31,321 nt of DNA from Ruminococcaceae bacterium UBA1730. GTDB taxonomy: Bacteria; Bacillota; Clostridia; Oscillospirales; Acutalibacteraceae. Under the pieces are notes generated by a model that was not told the origin of the DNA, searched no databases, and saw nothing but the letters and a program-made list of their open reading frames with translations. Location of the stretch: the NCBI GenBank assembly GCA_002315935.1, contig DCII01000056.1, positions 6,517 through 37,837 of the forward strand, in the 5' to 3' direction. Positions 7,144 through 14,696 of this stretch are shown piece after piece (position 1 is the first letter of the stretch; each line of letters starts with the position of its first letter). A program made the translations under genes and the position numbers.

Positions 7144-9093
7144 TTATTTAAACAAATGTGTGAAGAAATATGCTATTCTTTGCCAGAAGCTTCTTGCTTG
7201 CGTTTCAGTTGATTTGGCATCGCAATGCTTGCAGTTTGTTTCGTAAACGGTCTGCTTAATGTTCTCGCTGATGACCTTTCCTCTTTCGAATTCATGGCCG
7301 TGTGCCTGCGTGTAATCGCCGACATAGGAGTAACCGCAGGAGCAGGTGAAGGTTGTGAATCCCTTTTCAGTGCAGGTCGGAGCGGTGATTACCTTTGAAA
7401 AACTATGAGAAAGCTTAGCATATTCCTCATTGCTTTTGAGCTGACCGCAGTTTTTACAGGAAACCTTCTTATATCCCTTTTCAGTGCAGGTCGCCGGTTT
7501 TTCTTCAATAACTGTGAAGTTGTGAGGAAGAAGAGCATATTCTTCATAGCTTTCAACATAATCGCAGGTTTGGCAATAAACCTTTCTGTGTCCCGTTGTT
7601 TTGCAGGTTGCGGCCTTTTCATCAACGGTCATGCTGTGAACATGAGCTGACTTTTCGTCCTGTGCAAGAGCGGAAATATAAACATTTCTGAAATCTTCTT
7701 TCGCTGTTGTTCCTCTTGAAACATCACGGCAATCATACCATTGGTCATTGAAATAGAGGAAGCTTTCGCCGTAGTTTCCCGTGTAGGAGAAGGAACTGCT
7801 GTCATTTTTCTCGATTGGAAGATTAATGCTTCCGTTTCCGTAAAGAGTTACGATAACCGAAAATCTTGTTCCTTTTTTGATTTCAACTGCCTCGTCAAAC
7901 ATGATTGTGTGATAACCCTTGCCGACTACCGAGGTTGTGTATTCATATTTCAGAGTACCTTCATCGGGCAATGTTTCCTGCTCGGGAATATCCGTGAATA
8001 CCGAAATCTCTGCGGTAAGGTCTCTGTTTAAGGTCTGTATCATTACAGCAGTAAGCTTTTCATCGGCTTCAGCCTTGAAAACATTTGCGGAAGTGATTTC
8101 ATCGGTGAATTTTAATGATGCTCCGTGTGCGGCATTATTATAGCTGTAATTATGGCTGTAAACATTTTTCTGGGCAGAAAATCCGTAAAATGTCTTGCTC
8201 ATGTCAATAGAAGCATCCTCGTATGAAATCCAGATATATCCTTTCGGCGTGTAGGATGTTCCGAAGCTGTTCTTGCAGTACCATGCACCATTGGAGGAAG
8301 GCTGATTTTTGAAATTCGTTTTGCTGTAATTATCGTCCCAGCCGACAACGGTTATTGCGTGATTCTGCGTGGACTTTTCGTTGTTATAATATGCACCGTT
8401 TGAGGTGTCAAGATATTTGCTGTCATGATGATAGCTGATATAGCATCCGCCGTGATTCATAATCCAGTTCTTGACCTCGTCGGTTGATTCAAGAATAACG
8501 GCATCCTTGAGAACATATCCCGAATCGGTTGAATAACGGAGCGATTCGTCGAGCACCTGATTTTCCGGAACGGAGTTGTTGTTTGCTATTCCTCTGAAAT
8601 TTGCAAGAGTAGCCGCCGCACGCCTCCAGTTTCCGCCGATGGTATACGGAGAAGATGTGCTGACATTATAGTGTTCACCATAATGTCTGTCATCGGTGCT
8701 TTTCGGCGGAGTATATGTGAACCATGCAAGATGATACGGTGAAAAGCTTGTGTTGGAAGCGGTTGCACTGCTGAAATTCTTAATAACATCCGATTCAAGA
8801 ACACTGATGGTTGTGAATGCCCAGCAGGCAGACGCATCCCGTTGGTCCTTGACAGAGGTGACATATCCGTAATCAGCGGAGCTGTATGAAGCGGGAAGAT
8901 TCAATGCCTTCTGAAGTCCGTCTTCCGAATCCTGACCGGTTGTGTCTTCAACATTGAGATCAACATCAATATAACCGTCATTGTTCGTTTCGATTACCGG
9001 AACTGCTTCGGGAAATGACTCGTTTGCCGATGCGGAATTGAAAAAAATTGCAATGAAGCTGAAAACAAGAATAACGGAAATAACCTTTTTCAT
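7144..9093 (-). CDS. Secreted papain-family (C1) cysteine protease with CxxC repeat tail
   Basis: The 649-residue protein starts with a signal peptide (residues 1-23, hydrophobic core ISVILVFSFIAIFF, ASA at the cleavage site) and has an acidic spacer before the enzyme. The peptidase domain runs from about 66 to 300. It shows oxyanion Q84, nucleophile C90 in ACWAF, H245 in NHAITVVGWD and N275 in CKNSFG, so the catalytic set is complete. A beta-rich domain (about 300-475) resembles the lectin-like domain often found next to such peptidases. The tail (about 485-635) has four units of 34-40 residues, each opening with a histidine and carrying cysteines at CxxC-like spacing (CQTC, CKNC, CSC, CKHC). 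I see no LPXTG or other sorting signal; the end is ARSFWQRIAYFFTHLFK. It is monocistronic. Likely roles are extracellular protein degradation or surface processing; the substrate is unknown. Confidence 0.88.
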   Translation of the reverse strand: MKKVISVILVFSFIAIFFNSASANESFPEAVPVIETNNDGYIDVDLNVEDTTGQDSEDGLQKALNLPASYSSADYGYVTSVKDQRDASACWAFTTISVLESDVIKNFSSATASNTSFSPYHLAWFTYTPPKSTDDRHYGEHYNVSTSSPYTIGGNWRRAAATLANFRGIANNNSVPENQVLDESLRYSTDSGYVLKDAVILESTDEVKNWIMNHGGCYISYHHDSKYLDTSNGAYYNNEKSTQNHAITVVGWDDNYSKTNFKNQPSSNGAWYCKNSFGTSYTPKGYIWISYEDASIDMSKTFYGFSAQKNVYSHNYSYNNAAHGASLKFTDEITSANVFKAEADEKLTAVMIQTLNRDLTAEISVFTDIPEQETLPDEGTLKYEYTTSVVGKGYHTIMFDEAVEIKKGTRFSVIVTLYGNGSINLPIEKNDSSSFSYTGNYGESFLYFNDQWYDCRDVSRGTTAKEDFRNVYISALAQDEKSAHVHSMTVDEKAATCKTTGHRKVYCQTCDYVESYEEYALLPHNFTVIEEKPATCTEKGYKKVSCKNCGQLKSNEEYAKLSHSFSKVITAPTCTEKGFTTFTCSCGYSYVGDYTQAHGHEFERGKVISENIKQTVYETNCKHCDAKSTETQARSFWQRIAYFFTHLFK

Positions 9094-9124
9094 AATATCA
9101 CCACTTTGCTGTTTATTTGAGACT

Positions 9125-9133
9125 ATTATAACA
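9125..9133 (-). promoter_or_regulatory. Extended -10 promoter of the protease gene
   Basis: On the minus strand the sequence reads TGTTATAAT, a TGN extension followed by a perfect TATAAT. The region 17 bases upstream is only a T-rich tract, consistent with an extended -10 promoter. It lies about 32 bases before the protease ATG at 9093. Confidence 0.65.
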
Positions 9134-9197
9134 TAGCTTTACTGATAAAAAAAGTATTTTTTTCACATTTTTTTGATTAGCTTCGCTCCCTGATAAC

Positions 9198-9237
9198 ATA
9201 ATATAAAGCCTGCGAAAGAATTGTTACTTCCGCAGGC
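9198..9237 (-). terminator. Terminator of the zinc-ribbon/transporter operon
   Basis: GCCTGCG (9208-9214) pairs with CGCAGGC (9231-9237). On the minus strand the hairpin is followed by TTTATATTAT, and it lies 15 bases beyond the transporter stop codon. Confidence 0.7.
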
Positions 9238-9251
9238 CTGAATTTTATGAA

Positions 9252-10526
9252 TTATTCCTGAACTTCATTGTCGTCCAGTTTTTCCATTGCCGCGCGAAGT
9301 GCTCTTGAGCGTTCGAGGTCAATATACATTCTTTCACGGGTATCACGGTCTATGTTATAGAACATCATGGGAATGAAGCAGAGTGCATCAAATATAAGCT
9401 TCGGACCGAAGGCTGTGAGGAACAGCTTCCAACCAACTTCTCCGCCGGGAACGATTTCAGTGCCTGATTCGAAGCCTGCCCAGTTTTCAAGAAGATAGGC
9501 GTTGACTATTCTCAGGAAAATATCCTTGACCTTGGTGAAATATCCTTTGATAAGAGTAACGGTTGCTTCAACTCGGTAGCCGTTTTTCCATTCGCAGTAG
9601 TCAAGAATTTCATAGTTGATTTCGTCATTGATAACCTTACCCGTTGCGTAGAACAGCATCTGAACGGTGTTGCCGATTGCAAAGGTGATTACCATCGGAA
9701 TTTTATGAAGATAAAGTCCCTTTTTCTGACCACCTATTGTTCCAATAAGGAAGAATATTGATGCCTTGAAGAAGGTTGCACCTCTGTCAAGGAACCAAAG
9801 TGCCTTTGTTGAGCATTTTTTTCTGAGCTTAGGAACAAGAGCGTATGAATAGTATGAAACGGGCGAACCCGGAATACCTGCAATTGTTTCGAGGGTGTTG
9901 AAATGAAGAACGTCGTTATAATAAAGGTCTCCGCCCTGACCGACGTTGATATCATCAATGAATCCGCTGAGAACGTTAACAAGAAGAGGCCTGTTTCTGA
10001 ATACCGAAAGAATACCCTTGATGGGCTGAGGCGGTTTTTCAGACTGAGGAACTCTTTCTTTACTCGTCAGATACCACATGATGGTGGGGACCATGGAGAT
10101 AGTCCAGACAATCCATTTGCCCGTAACAAACATTTTTGTCAGGTCAGCCTTGATAATTCCGTTACCTCGTAGGTCGAGCAGAACGGCGAAAATCTGCGAC
10201 GGGAATTTTCCGAGAAGGTCGCCGACAAATTTTGCTGAAACCAACAACGACGTTCGCTCATTCGGGTTCGGGGTAAAAACATTTTCAATGTATCCGCCGC
10301 CGCCGAAGAATGCACCGACAGTTTCGTTATAATACTGGAGAATCATGTAACCGATAAGTCTTGTACCTGCACTCCAGCCAAAGAAATTGGCGATTATGGG
10401 AAGCATACAGGTGTATATACCGCCGAGAATGCTCGGAAGAAGAGCAAGGTACTGGAACGGTTTGAATTTACCCCAACGGGTTCTCATGTTGTCAATGATT
10501 GCCGCTGTGAGCGGGTCATTGATCAT
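9252..10526 (-). CDS. GPH-type (MFS) sugar symporter, C-terminal part of a split gene
   Basis: The 424-residue frame begins abruptly with MINDPLTAAIIDNMRTRWGKFKPF. In the glycoside-pentoside-hexuronide:cation symporter family this stretch (INDPxxGxxxDxTRxRWGKFRP) is internal, after the first two membrane helices. The missing N-terminus is encoded in the preceding frame (10523-10771), which stops at the exact point where this one begins, in an ATGA overlap. Joined by one extra base the product would be about 506 residues, near the usual family length. Hydrophobic segments continue to near residue 395, and the C-terminus is charged (DTRERMYIDLERSRALRAAMEKL). There is no ribosome binding site of its own apart from coupling. 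The sequence is diverged from sugar-specific members, so the substrate cannot be named. Either a frameshift has broken the gene, an assembly error is present, or reinitiation makes two chains. Confidence 0.75.
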   Translation of the reverse strand: MINDPLTAAIIDNMRTRWGKFKPFQYLALLPSILGGIYTCMLPIIANFFGWSAGTRLIGYMILQYYNETVGAFFGGGGYIENVFTPNPNERTSLLVSAKFVGDLLGKFPSQIFAVLLDLRGNGIIKADLTKMFVTGKWIVWTISMVPTIMWYLTSKERVPQSEKPPQPIKGILSVFRNRPLLVNVLSGFIDDINVGQGGDLYYNDVLHFNTLETIAGIPGSPVSYYSYALVPKLRKKCSTKALWFLDRGATFFKASIFFLIGTIGGQKKGLYLHKIPMVITFAIGNTVQMLFYATGKVINDEINYEILDYCEWKNGYRVEATVTLIKGYFTKVKDIFLRIVNAYLLENWAGFESGTEIVPGGEVGWKLFLTAFGPKLIFDALCFIPMMFYNIDRDTRERMYIDLERSRALRAAMEKLDDNEVQE

Positions 10527-10771
10527 TCGTAAATTGTGAGAGAAGCCTGAGCCTTTGCAAGACTTGTCGGCCTGACGCCGTACATATCATAAAGCCAGAT
10601 TTCACTGCCTACATCATATTTTCCGAGAGTGGTGCTGCCGTAAGCCTTGAAAAGAATATAAGAAATTCTTTCTTTGGTTGTGCAGAAAAGACGGTTCATA
10701 TATGCCTGATTGAACTGTGGAGTTTTTTCAAGCTCTTCACCGTTTCTGACTTCGGTAGTATTTTCAGACAT
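10523..10771 (-). CDS. GPH-type (MFS) symporter, N-terminal part of a split gene
   Basis: The 82-residue frame starts at an ATG two bases after the stop of the zinc-ribbon membrane protein, so translation is coupled. TTKERISYILFKAYGSTTLG corresponds to the first helix region of clostridial GPH symporters, and AKAQASLTIYE corresponds to the segment just before WDxINDP. The protein stops (TGA, 10525-10523) exactly where INDPL continues in the frame one base back. Alone it is too short to be a transporter. I read it with the 9252-10526 frame as one gene disrupted by the loss of one base, for instance GAAATGATC or GAATGGATC reduced to GAATGATC. Both halves look otherwise intact, with no further stops, so the change is recent or an artefact. 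Confidence 0.72.
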   Translation of the reverse strand: MSENTTEVRNGEELEKTPQFNQAYMNRLFCTTKERISYILFKAYGSTTLGKYDVGSEIWLYDMYGVRPTSLAKAQASLTIYE

Positions 10772-10773
10772 TG

Positions 10774-11631
10774 TTACTCACCATCCTTTCCTTCTGCTTT
10801 TGCTTCTTTTTCTCTTTCTTTTTCCTCAAGCTCCAGCTCTTTTGCTTTCTGAAGAGCCTGAAGACGCTTATATTGCTCTGCTCTGATTTCTTCTCTTGTC
10901 ATTGTTTTTTCCATCTCGAAATATTCTTCAATGGGAATGCCGCCGACATAGCACTGCTGATGCTTGATTTCAAAGCCTTTTTTGAAGAAGAGAACATCAA
11001 TGATAACATTGACTGCCTGGCAGACGATATAAAGAATTGCACCGAGACCGATTGAAGCATTGATTGCTCCGTCATTTTTCATTGCAAGAATAAGGATAGC
11101 AGGAACAATTGATGTTGCAAGAAGAATTGCATCCATTGAATAGTTCCTGATTTTTCCCTTCGGCGAGCAGGCGAGAGAGTTAAGAACAAAGCGGATAAGA
11201 GTTGCAACAACCGAAAGAAGAAAAATCACGAAAGCAACAACGAATAATTTGTCTGAAACGGAATTTCCGGAAATGAATCCGAAAACATCTCCTATTTTGT
11301 CGAAGTTATTATATATCGACATGAGACTGATGTTTCCGCTTGCATCCGCAAGCTTATCGGAGAAGGCTACTTTGATGATGGGAAGAAAAAGCGGACCGAC
11401 GGGAAGAAGCGATGTAAAAATTCTGGTAATCGCAAAAGGTGAACCGATAAAAGCGGTTTTTATCCGGTCGATTTTTTTCTGGAAGTGGTAATTCTGAACC
11501 TCAGCAATATCGGCATCCTGCATCAGCCTTTCCTGCAAGCCGTAAACAGTGATGTTTGTGCCGCAGTGAGGACAATGCTGTTTCCAGTCGGAAAGCTTAA
11601 GGTGAGCATTACACTTGGGACAGTTTGCCAT
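10774..11631 (-). CDS. Zinc-ribbon membrane protein with charged coiled-coil tail
   Basis: I do not recognise this 285-residue protein as a named family. The N-terminus has a rubredoxin-like zinc ribbon, CPKC (C4, C7) and CPHC (C20, C23). Next comes a cytoplasmic-looking helix, then hydrophobic segments at about 60-87, 127-150, 168-188 and 192-215, suggesting four membrane helices. The tail from about residue 240 (MTREEIRAEQYKRLQALQKAKELELEEKEREKEAKAEG) is highly charged and likely a coiled coil. It is the first gene of a minus-strand operon, two bases ahead of the GPH transporter. The layout suggests a membrane accessory or regulatory protein of that transporter, but this rests only on proximity. 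Confidence 0.72.
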   Translation of the reverse strand: MANCPKCNAHLKLSDWKQHCPHCGTNITVYGLQERLMQDADIAEVQNYHFQKKIDRIKTAFIGSPFAITRIFTSLLPVGPLFLPIIKVAFSDKLADASGNISLMSIYNNFDKIGDVFGFISGNSVSDKLFVVAFVIFLLSVVATLIRFVLNSLACSPKGKIRNYSMDAILLATSIVPAILILAMKNDGAINASIGLGAILYIVCQAVNVIIDVLFFKKGFEIKHQQCYVGGIPIEEYFEMEKTMTREEIRAEQYKRLQALQKAKELELEEKEREKEAKAEGKDGE

Positions 11632-11668
11632 ATGACTACTTCATTCCTTTCAAATAAGGATATATTAT

Positions 11669-11697
11669 TATTGCATATTGAAACTAAAAAAAGTCAA
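11669..11697 (-). promoter_or_regulatory. Possible promoter of the zinc-ribbon/transporter operon
   Basis: TTGACT (11692-11697, minus strand) is followed after 17 bases by a weak GCAATA (11669-11674) in a very AT-rich stretch. A ribosome binding site AAAGGAA precedes the start at 11631. The -10 assignment is uncertain. Confidence 0.35.
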
Positions 11698-11761
11698 TAT
11701 TTTTTTAAAAGTTATACAAAAACAACAATAGCAACACATGAAATATGGTCATTTAGACGAA

Positions 11762-12466
11762 TTACAAAAGAACTTCGCCTAATTTTTTTATTTCATTTTC
11801 AGAAAGACCGATATATCTGAAATAGCCGTCAACGCCGCCGAATTCATCTTCGATACAGGTCAGAACTCCGTTCATGAATTCGGGTAGCGAACGCAGATTG
11901 TTTTCGTCAGATTCCCAGATAAGTCCGGAACCCGAAGCGGCTTCCCTTCGATAAAAGTCAATAATATATGTATATGTAACCTGATAATCCGCAATGATGT
12001 CTTCCTTTGCAACTCCTGCGGCTGAAAGCAGAAGAGCGGCAAGCAGACCCGTTCTGTCCTTGCCGAGAAAACAATGGAAAAGAAAAGGCTCGTTCAGATT
12101 TGAAATAATTCTCAATACCGCCGCAAAATTTTCCTTATATTCATTGAGGCATTTCTTATAAAGCTCAACAATATCAACGCTTTTTTTCACAAGTGCAGGA
12201 TTGGTTTCGAGCAGAGTTATGTGGTGATAATCAAAGTCGGAACGGTTTGTGAAATAAGAAGGTCTTTCTTTTGCTTCAATGTTCCCACGCAGGTCAATAA
12301 TGGTTTTTATTCCGATTTTCTTAAGAATTTCAATATCTTTTTCTGTCGGATTTTGCGGAATTCCGCATCTCAATGCTCTGCCGAAGGCCGTGACGCCGTT
12401 CCGGCAGGGATAGCCGCCTAAATCACGGCAATTTATAATGTTTTCAGTTAAATATCTTCTTTGCAT
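11762..12466 (-). CDS. Tyrosine-protein phosphatase, dual-specificity/Y_phosphatase3 type
   Basis: The 234-residue protein carries the phosphatase P-loop HCFLGKDRTG (residues 131-140), with nucleophile C132 and phosphate-binding R138. The N-terminal INCRDLGGYP segment and IKTIIDLRGNIEAKERPSY are typical of the bacterial family that includes phosphatases active on phosphotyrosine or phosphoinositides. The C-terminal helical part includes NNLRSLPEFMNGVL, a usual feature. GGAGGG precedes the ATG at 12466. There is no signal peptide, so it is cytoplasmic. It lies just beyond a tRNA gene and that gene's terminator. No promoter of its own is obvious, so it may depend on read-through from the tRNA unit. 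Its physiological substrate cannot be read from context. I see no clear terminator after its stop. Confidence 0.88.
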   Translation of the reverse strand: MQRRYLTENIINCRDLGGYPCRNGVTAFGRALRCGIPQNPTEKDIEILKKIGIKTIIDLRGNIEAKERPSYFTNRSDFDYHHITLLETNPALVKKSVDIVELYKKCLNEYKENFAAVLRIISNLNEPFLFHCFLGKDRTGLLAALLLSAAGVAKEDIIADYQVTYTYIIDFYRREAASGSGLIWESDENNLRSLPEFMNGVLTCIEDEFGGVDGYFRYIGLSENEIKKLGEVLL

Positions 12467-12480
12467 ATTCCCTCCGAAAA

Positions 12481-12515
12481 TAAAAAATCCGCCTTATGTC
12501 AAAGACAAAAGACGG
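12481..12515 (-). terminator. Terminator after tRNA-Gly
   Basis: On the minus strand an interrupted stem made of CCG/CGG, CTT/AAG and GTC/GAC with a three-base loop is followed by ATTTTTTA. It begins seven bases beyond the CCA end of the tRNA and lies just ahead of the phosphatase gene. Confidence 0.75.
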
Positions 12516-12521
12516 TTTTTA

Positions 12522-12597
12522 TGGAGCGGATGACGAGGCTCGAACTCGCTACCTCCACCTTGGCAAGGTGGCGCTCTACCAGATGAGCTACATCCGC
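12522..12597 (-). tRNA. tRNA-Gly, anticodon GCC
   Basis: The minus strand reads as a complete cloverleaf. The acceptor arm is GCGGATG/CATCCGC, the D stem is GCTC/GAGC, and the anticodon stem CCACC/GGTGG closes the loop TTGCCAA with anticodon GCC. The T arm is GCGAG-TTCGAGC-CTCGT. T is the discriminator base and CCA is encoded. It reads GGC and GGU glycine codons. Confidence 0.97.
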
Positions 12598-12601
12598 AAT
12601 T

Positions 12602-12639
12602 GCAAATGGAATTATATCAAACCATTTGCTGATTGTCAA
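12602..12639 (-). promoter_or_regulatory. Consensus promoter of tRNA-Gly inside a perfect inverted repeat
   Basis: On the minus strand TTGACA (12634-12639), a 17-base spacer and TATAAT (12611-12616) match the consensus exactly, and the tRNA begins 14 bases beyond the -10 box. GCAAATGG (12602-12609) and CCATTTGC (12622-12629) form an 8-base inverted repeat centred on the -10 box. Confidence 0.85.
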
Positions 12640-12713
12640 TAGAAAAATAAAAATTATTTCATCAAACCAATCTTTTTTATGAAATCGGTTGTTATACTAC
12701 GGAAAAATTATGA

Positions 12714-14435
12714 TTATTCTGAATAACCCGATTCTTCAACGGGAAGCTCAGTTTCTTCTTCGGTTTCTTCTTCGGTTTCTTCCTCGGTTTCTTCCTCGGT
12801 TGGGGGAATGGTTGTCGGAGCGGAATAAACGCTGAGGATTATTTCGGTTCCCGTTTCGTAGTTCTTGCCGGGAAGGGGAGCCATGTGGATAACCTCACCG
12901 TCTGACCTTCCACCGTCTTCGGCAGAAATCTGCTTGATTGTGAAGCCGAGTTCTTCGAGCTTTGCCTTTGCAAGGCTGATATTCCAGCCAACAACATCGG
13001 GAAGCTCAACAATTTCCTTGCCCTTGCTGACATAGAGCTTGATAACTGTTCCTGCCTGAACAGAGGTGTCCGGAGCGATGCTCTGTCTGACGATATATCC
13101 GTCTGCAACATCGCTGTCGTAAACTCTTTCTTCCTCAAAGGTAAAATTCTTTGTGAAAACGGGATTTGCATTGACATCAACGAAGCTCTTTCCCGTAAAA
13201 TCGGGAACGGGAACCATTGACGCATCTGCAATTGCCGTTCCGCCCGATATGCTTGAATTGCTTATTCCGAAATTGAATGTGTCCTTGAAAACGGTCAATG
13301 CAAGAACTATGAACACAGCAAGACCGATGATGATGCTGATGACCGCCGCCGTGATAATTACGGGAAGACCGTTTTTCTTCGGGGCCGGCTTCGGAGTGGG
13401 GTTTTTCGGAGCGGCAGGCTTCTGCGGAGCAGGTGAGGACCGGCTGCGGTATTGGTTTGCCGATGCGGTAACCGACGGCGAAGCCGAAAGCTCTGCACGG
13501 AGCTGCTCAACGCTTCTTGTTCTGTCTTCGGGCAGAATCTGAAGAGCGTTTATAAGGCCGTTGATAACATATGCCGGAAGTGCTTCGGCAAACTTGCCGG
13601 GAACCATAAGGCGGTCATTTGACATACGCTCCTTGGCTGAAACGGGGTCGCTTCCGATAAGGGTTCTGTAAAGTACGGCGGCAAAGGCATAGATGTCGGT
13701 CCATGTGCCCTGTTGACCCTCAAAGCCGTATTGTTCGATTGCGGCATATCCGTCAAAAAGCTGACTGTTGAGGTCACTTCTTGCGGTTCTTGCGGCTCCT
13801 ATTGAAAAGCCTTCAATCTTGACCTTGCCTTCCTTGTCGATTATGAGAGTTGATGGAGATATTCCTCTGTGAATTATTCCGGATGAATGAAGAGTGCCGA
13901 GGGTTGAAAGAATTGGCATAAGAATCTGCCTTGCCTTTTCCCAGGAAAGGTATCCCGTTTTGCTCCGCAGAAGAAAATCACGAAGCGAAATTCCCTCAAC
14001 ATGGTCATATATTGCATAGCTTGTGCCGTAATCCTCAACAATATCGGTAACGCTGATGAGGGCGGAAAGTCCTCTCAGCCTTGCAAGCTTTGTCCAAAGC
14101 TCCTCGAAGCTCTGGCGAAGCTCGGCAAAAATGCTTTCGTTGCCCATCATGATGCGAAGATTGAGGTCCGAAGAGGTTCTGATAGAGAATGAGTCGGGGA
14201 TGAATTCCCTTATTTTGACGGGCTTTCTTTCAGAAATATCCCAACCGATGTATGTTGCACCTTCGCCGTTATATTCAAGAATTTTGCCCACAAGATAGCG
14301 GTTTGCAATAACGGTGCGCACGGGAAGATAGGGCGAAATCTGTGCCGAATCGGTGTAGTAACCGCAGTATGGGCACTTTTTTTCGTCTCCTATTTCATGC
14401 ATACAGCTCATGCACAGATTGTCTGTACTAATCAT
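12714..14435 (-). CDS. PASTA-domain membrane protein with degenerate Ser/Thr kinase domain
   Basis: The chosen start is the ATG at 14435 (MISTDNLCMSC), preceded by AAGGAG; the open frame reaches 14588 but upstream of its promoter. This gives 573 residues. Order: zinc ribbon (C8, C11, C21, C24), kinase-like domain (about 40-320), proline/alanine-rich linker, membrane helix (about 357-383), two PASTA domains (about 407-475 and 476-542), and an acidic TEEE-repeat end. The fold markers are present (GEGATY loop, VKI lysine K74). However, the catalytic HRD is HRG (189-191), the PEN asparagine is lost (ISPST, 192-196), and the DFG metal motif is EGF (208-210). It therefore looks like a pseudokinase. 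PASTA domains bind muropeptides or beta-lactams in PknB kinases, so a cell-wall sensing or scaffolding role is plausible. The kinase part is inside the cell and the PASTA part outside. Confidence 0.85.
   Translation of the reverse strand: MISTDNLCMSCMHEIGDEKKCPYCGYYTDSAQISPYLPVRTVIANRYLVGKILEYNGEGATYIGWDISERKPVKIREFIPDSFSIRTSSDLNLRIMMGNESIFAELRQSFEELWTKLARLRGLSALISVTDIVEDYGTSYAIYDHVEGISLRDFLLRSKTGYLSWEKARQILMPILSTLGTLHSSGIIHRGISPSTLIIDKEGKVKIEGFSIGAARTARSDLNSQLFDGYAAIEQYGFEGQQGTWTDIYAFAAVLYRTLIGSDPVSAKERMSNDRLMVPGKFAEALPAYVINGLINALQILPEDRTRSVEQLRAELSASPSVTASANQYRSRSSPAPQKPAAPKNPTPKPAPKKNGLPVIITAAVISIIIGLAVFIVLALTVFKDTFNFGISNSSISGGTAIADASMVPVPDFTGKSFVDVNANPVFTKNFTFEEERVYDSDVADGYIVRQSIAPDTSVQAGTVIKLYVSKGKEIVELPDVVGWNISLAKAKLEELGFTIKQISAEDGGRSDGEVIHMAPLPGKNYETGTEIILSVYSAPTTIPPTEEETEEETEEETEEETELPVEESGYSE
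12751..12798 (-). repeat. Four 12-base tandem repeats coding TEEE
   Basis: The unit GTTTCTTCTTCG (plus strand) occurs four times, the last two copies with C for T at one position. It encodes the TEEE units near the C-terminus of the PASTA protein, outside the cell. Such a repeat can change length by slippage without breaking the frame. Confidence 0.85.
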
Positions 14436-14490
14436 AATAACGCTCCTTGCTGAAACATTCCGATGGTATACATACAGTAATTTAAGTTTG

Positions 14491-14519
14491 ATAATAACAA
14501 AATAACGAATTTTTGTCAA
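14491..14519 (-). promoter_or_regulatory. Predicted promoter of the PASTA pseudokinase gene
   Basis: On the minus strand TTGACA (14514-14519) and TATTAT (14491-14496) are separated by 17 bases. The start codon is at 14435. It diverges from the glycogen operon promoter about 80 bases away. The rest of the 277-base gap between the two genes is AT-rich, with nothing else recognised apart from the glgB leader hairpin. Confidence 0.75.
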
Positions 14520-14595
14520 TGAAGGTGACACGATTGTAACTTTTATCGTCATATTGCATAAATATGAATTTGTCATTAAAACTGACATAATTTGC

Positions 14596-14623
14596 TTGAA
14601 AAAAGAAAGACTTGTGTTATAAT
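14596..14623 (+). promoter_or_regulatory. Predicted promoter of the glycogen operon
   Basis: TTGAAA (14596-14601) is followed after 16 bases by a perfect TATAAT (14618-14623). The resulting leader of about 80 bases contains an inverted repeat before the glgB ribosome binding site. Confidence 0.75.
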
Positions 14624-14660
14624 TATATTACTATAATCATATAGTGTTTTTTGGCGTAGT

Positions 14661-14696
14661 ACCTTGTGACATTTATGACTTCAGGTGTTACAAGGT
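14661..14696 (+). promoter_or_regulatory. Inverted repeat in the glgB leader
   Basis: ACCTTGT (14661-14667) pairs perfectly with ACAAGGT (14690-14696), with a 22-base loop, and the AGGAGG of glgB begins right after it (about 14699). The stem ends a few bases before the ribosome binding site, so it could influence initiation. It matches no riboswitch that I know. Confidence 0.45.

Noticed and set aside
7389..7650. Small open frames on both strands across the protease tail
   Set aside because: They are shadows of the CxxC repeats and have no ribosome binding sites or recognisable protein features.
12751..12798. A CRISPR-like or regulatory repeat array
   Set aside because: The 12-base units are contiguous, inside a coding frame, and simply encode TEEE repeats.
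14436..14588. An upstream extension of the PASTA protein frame to 14588
   Set aside because: It runs through the predicted promoter and is unlike a protein start; the ATG at 14435 has AAGGAG before it.
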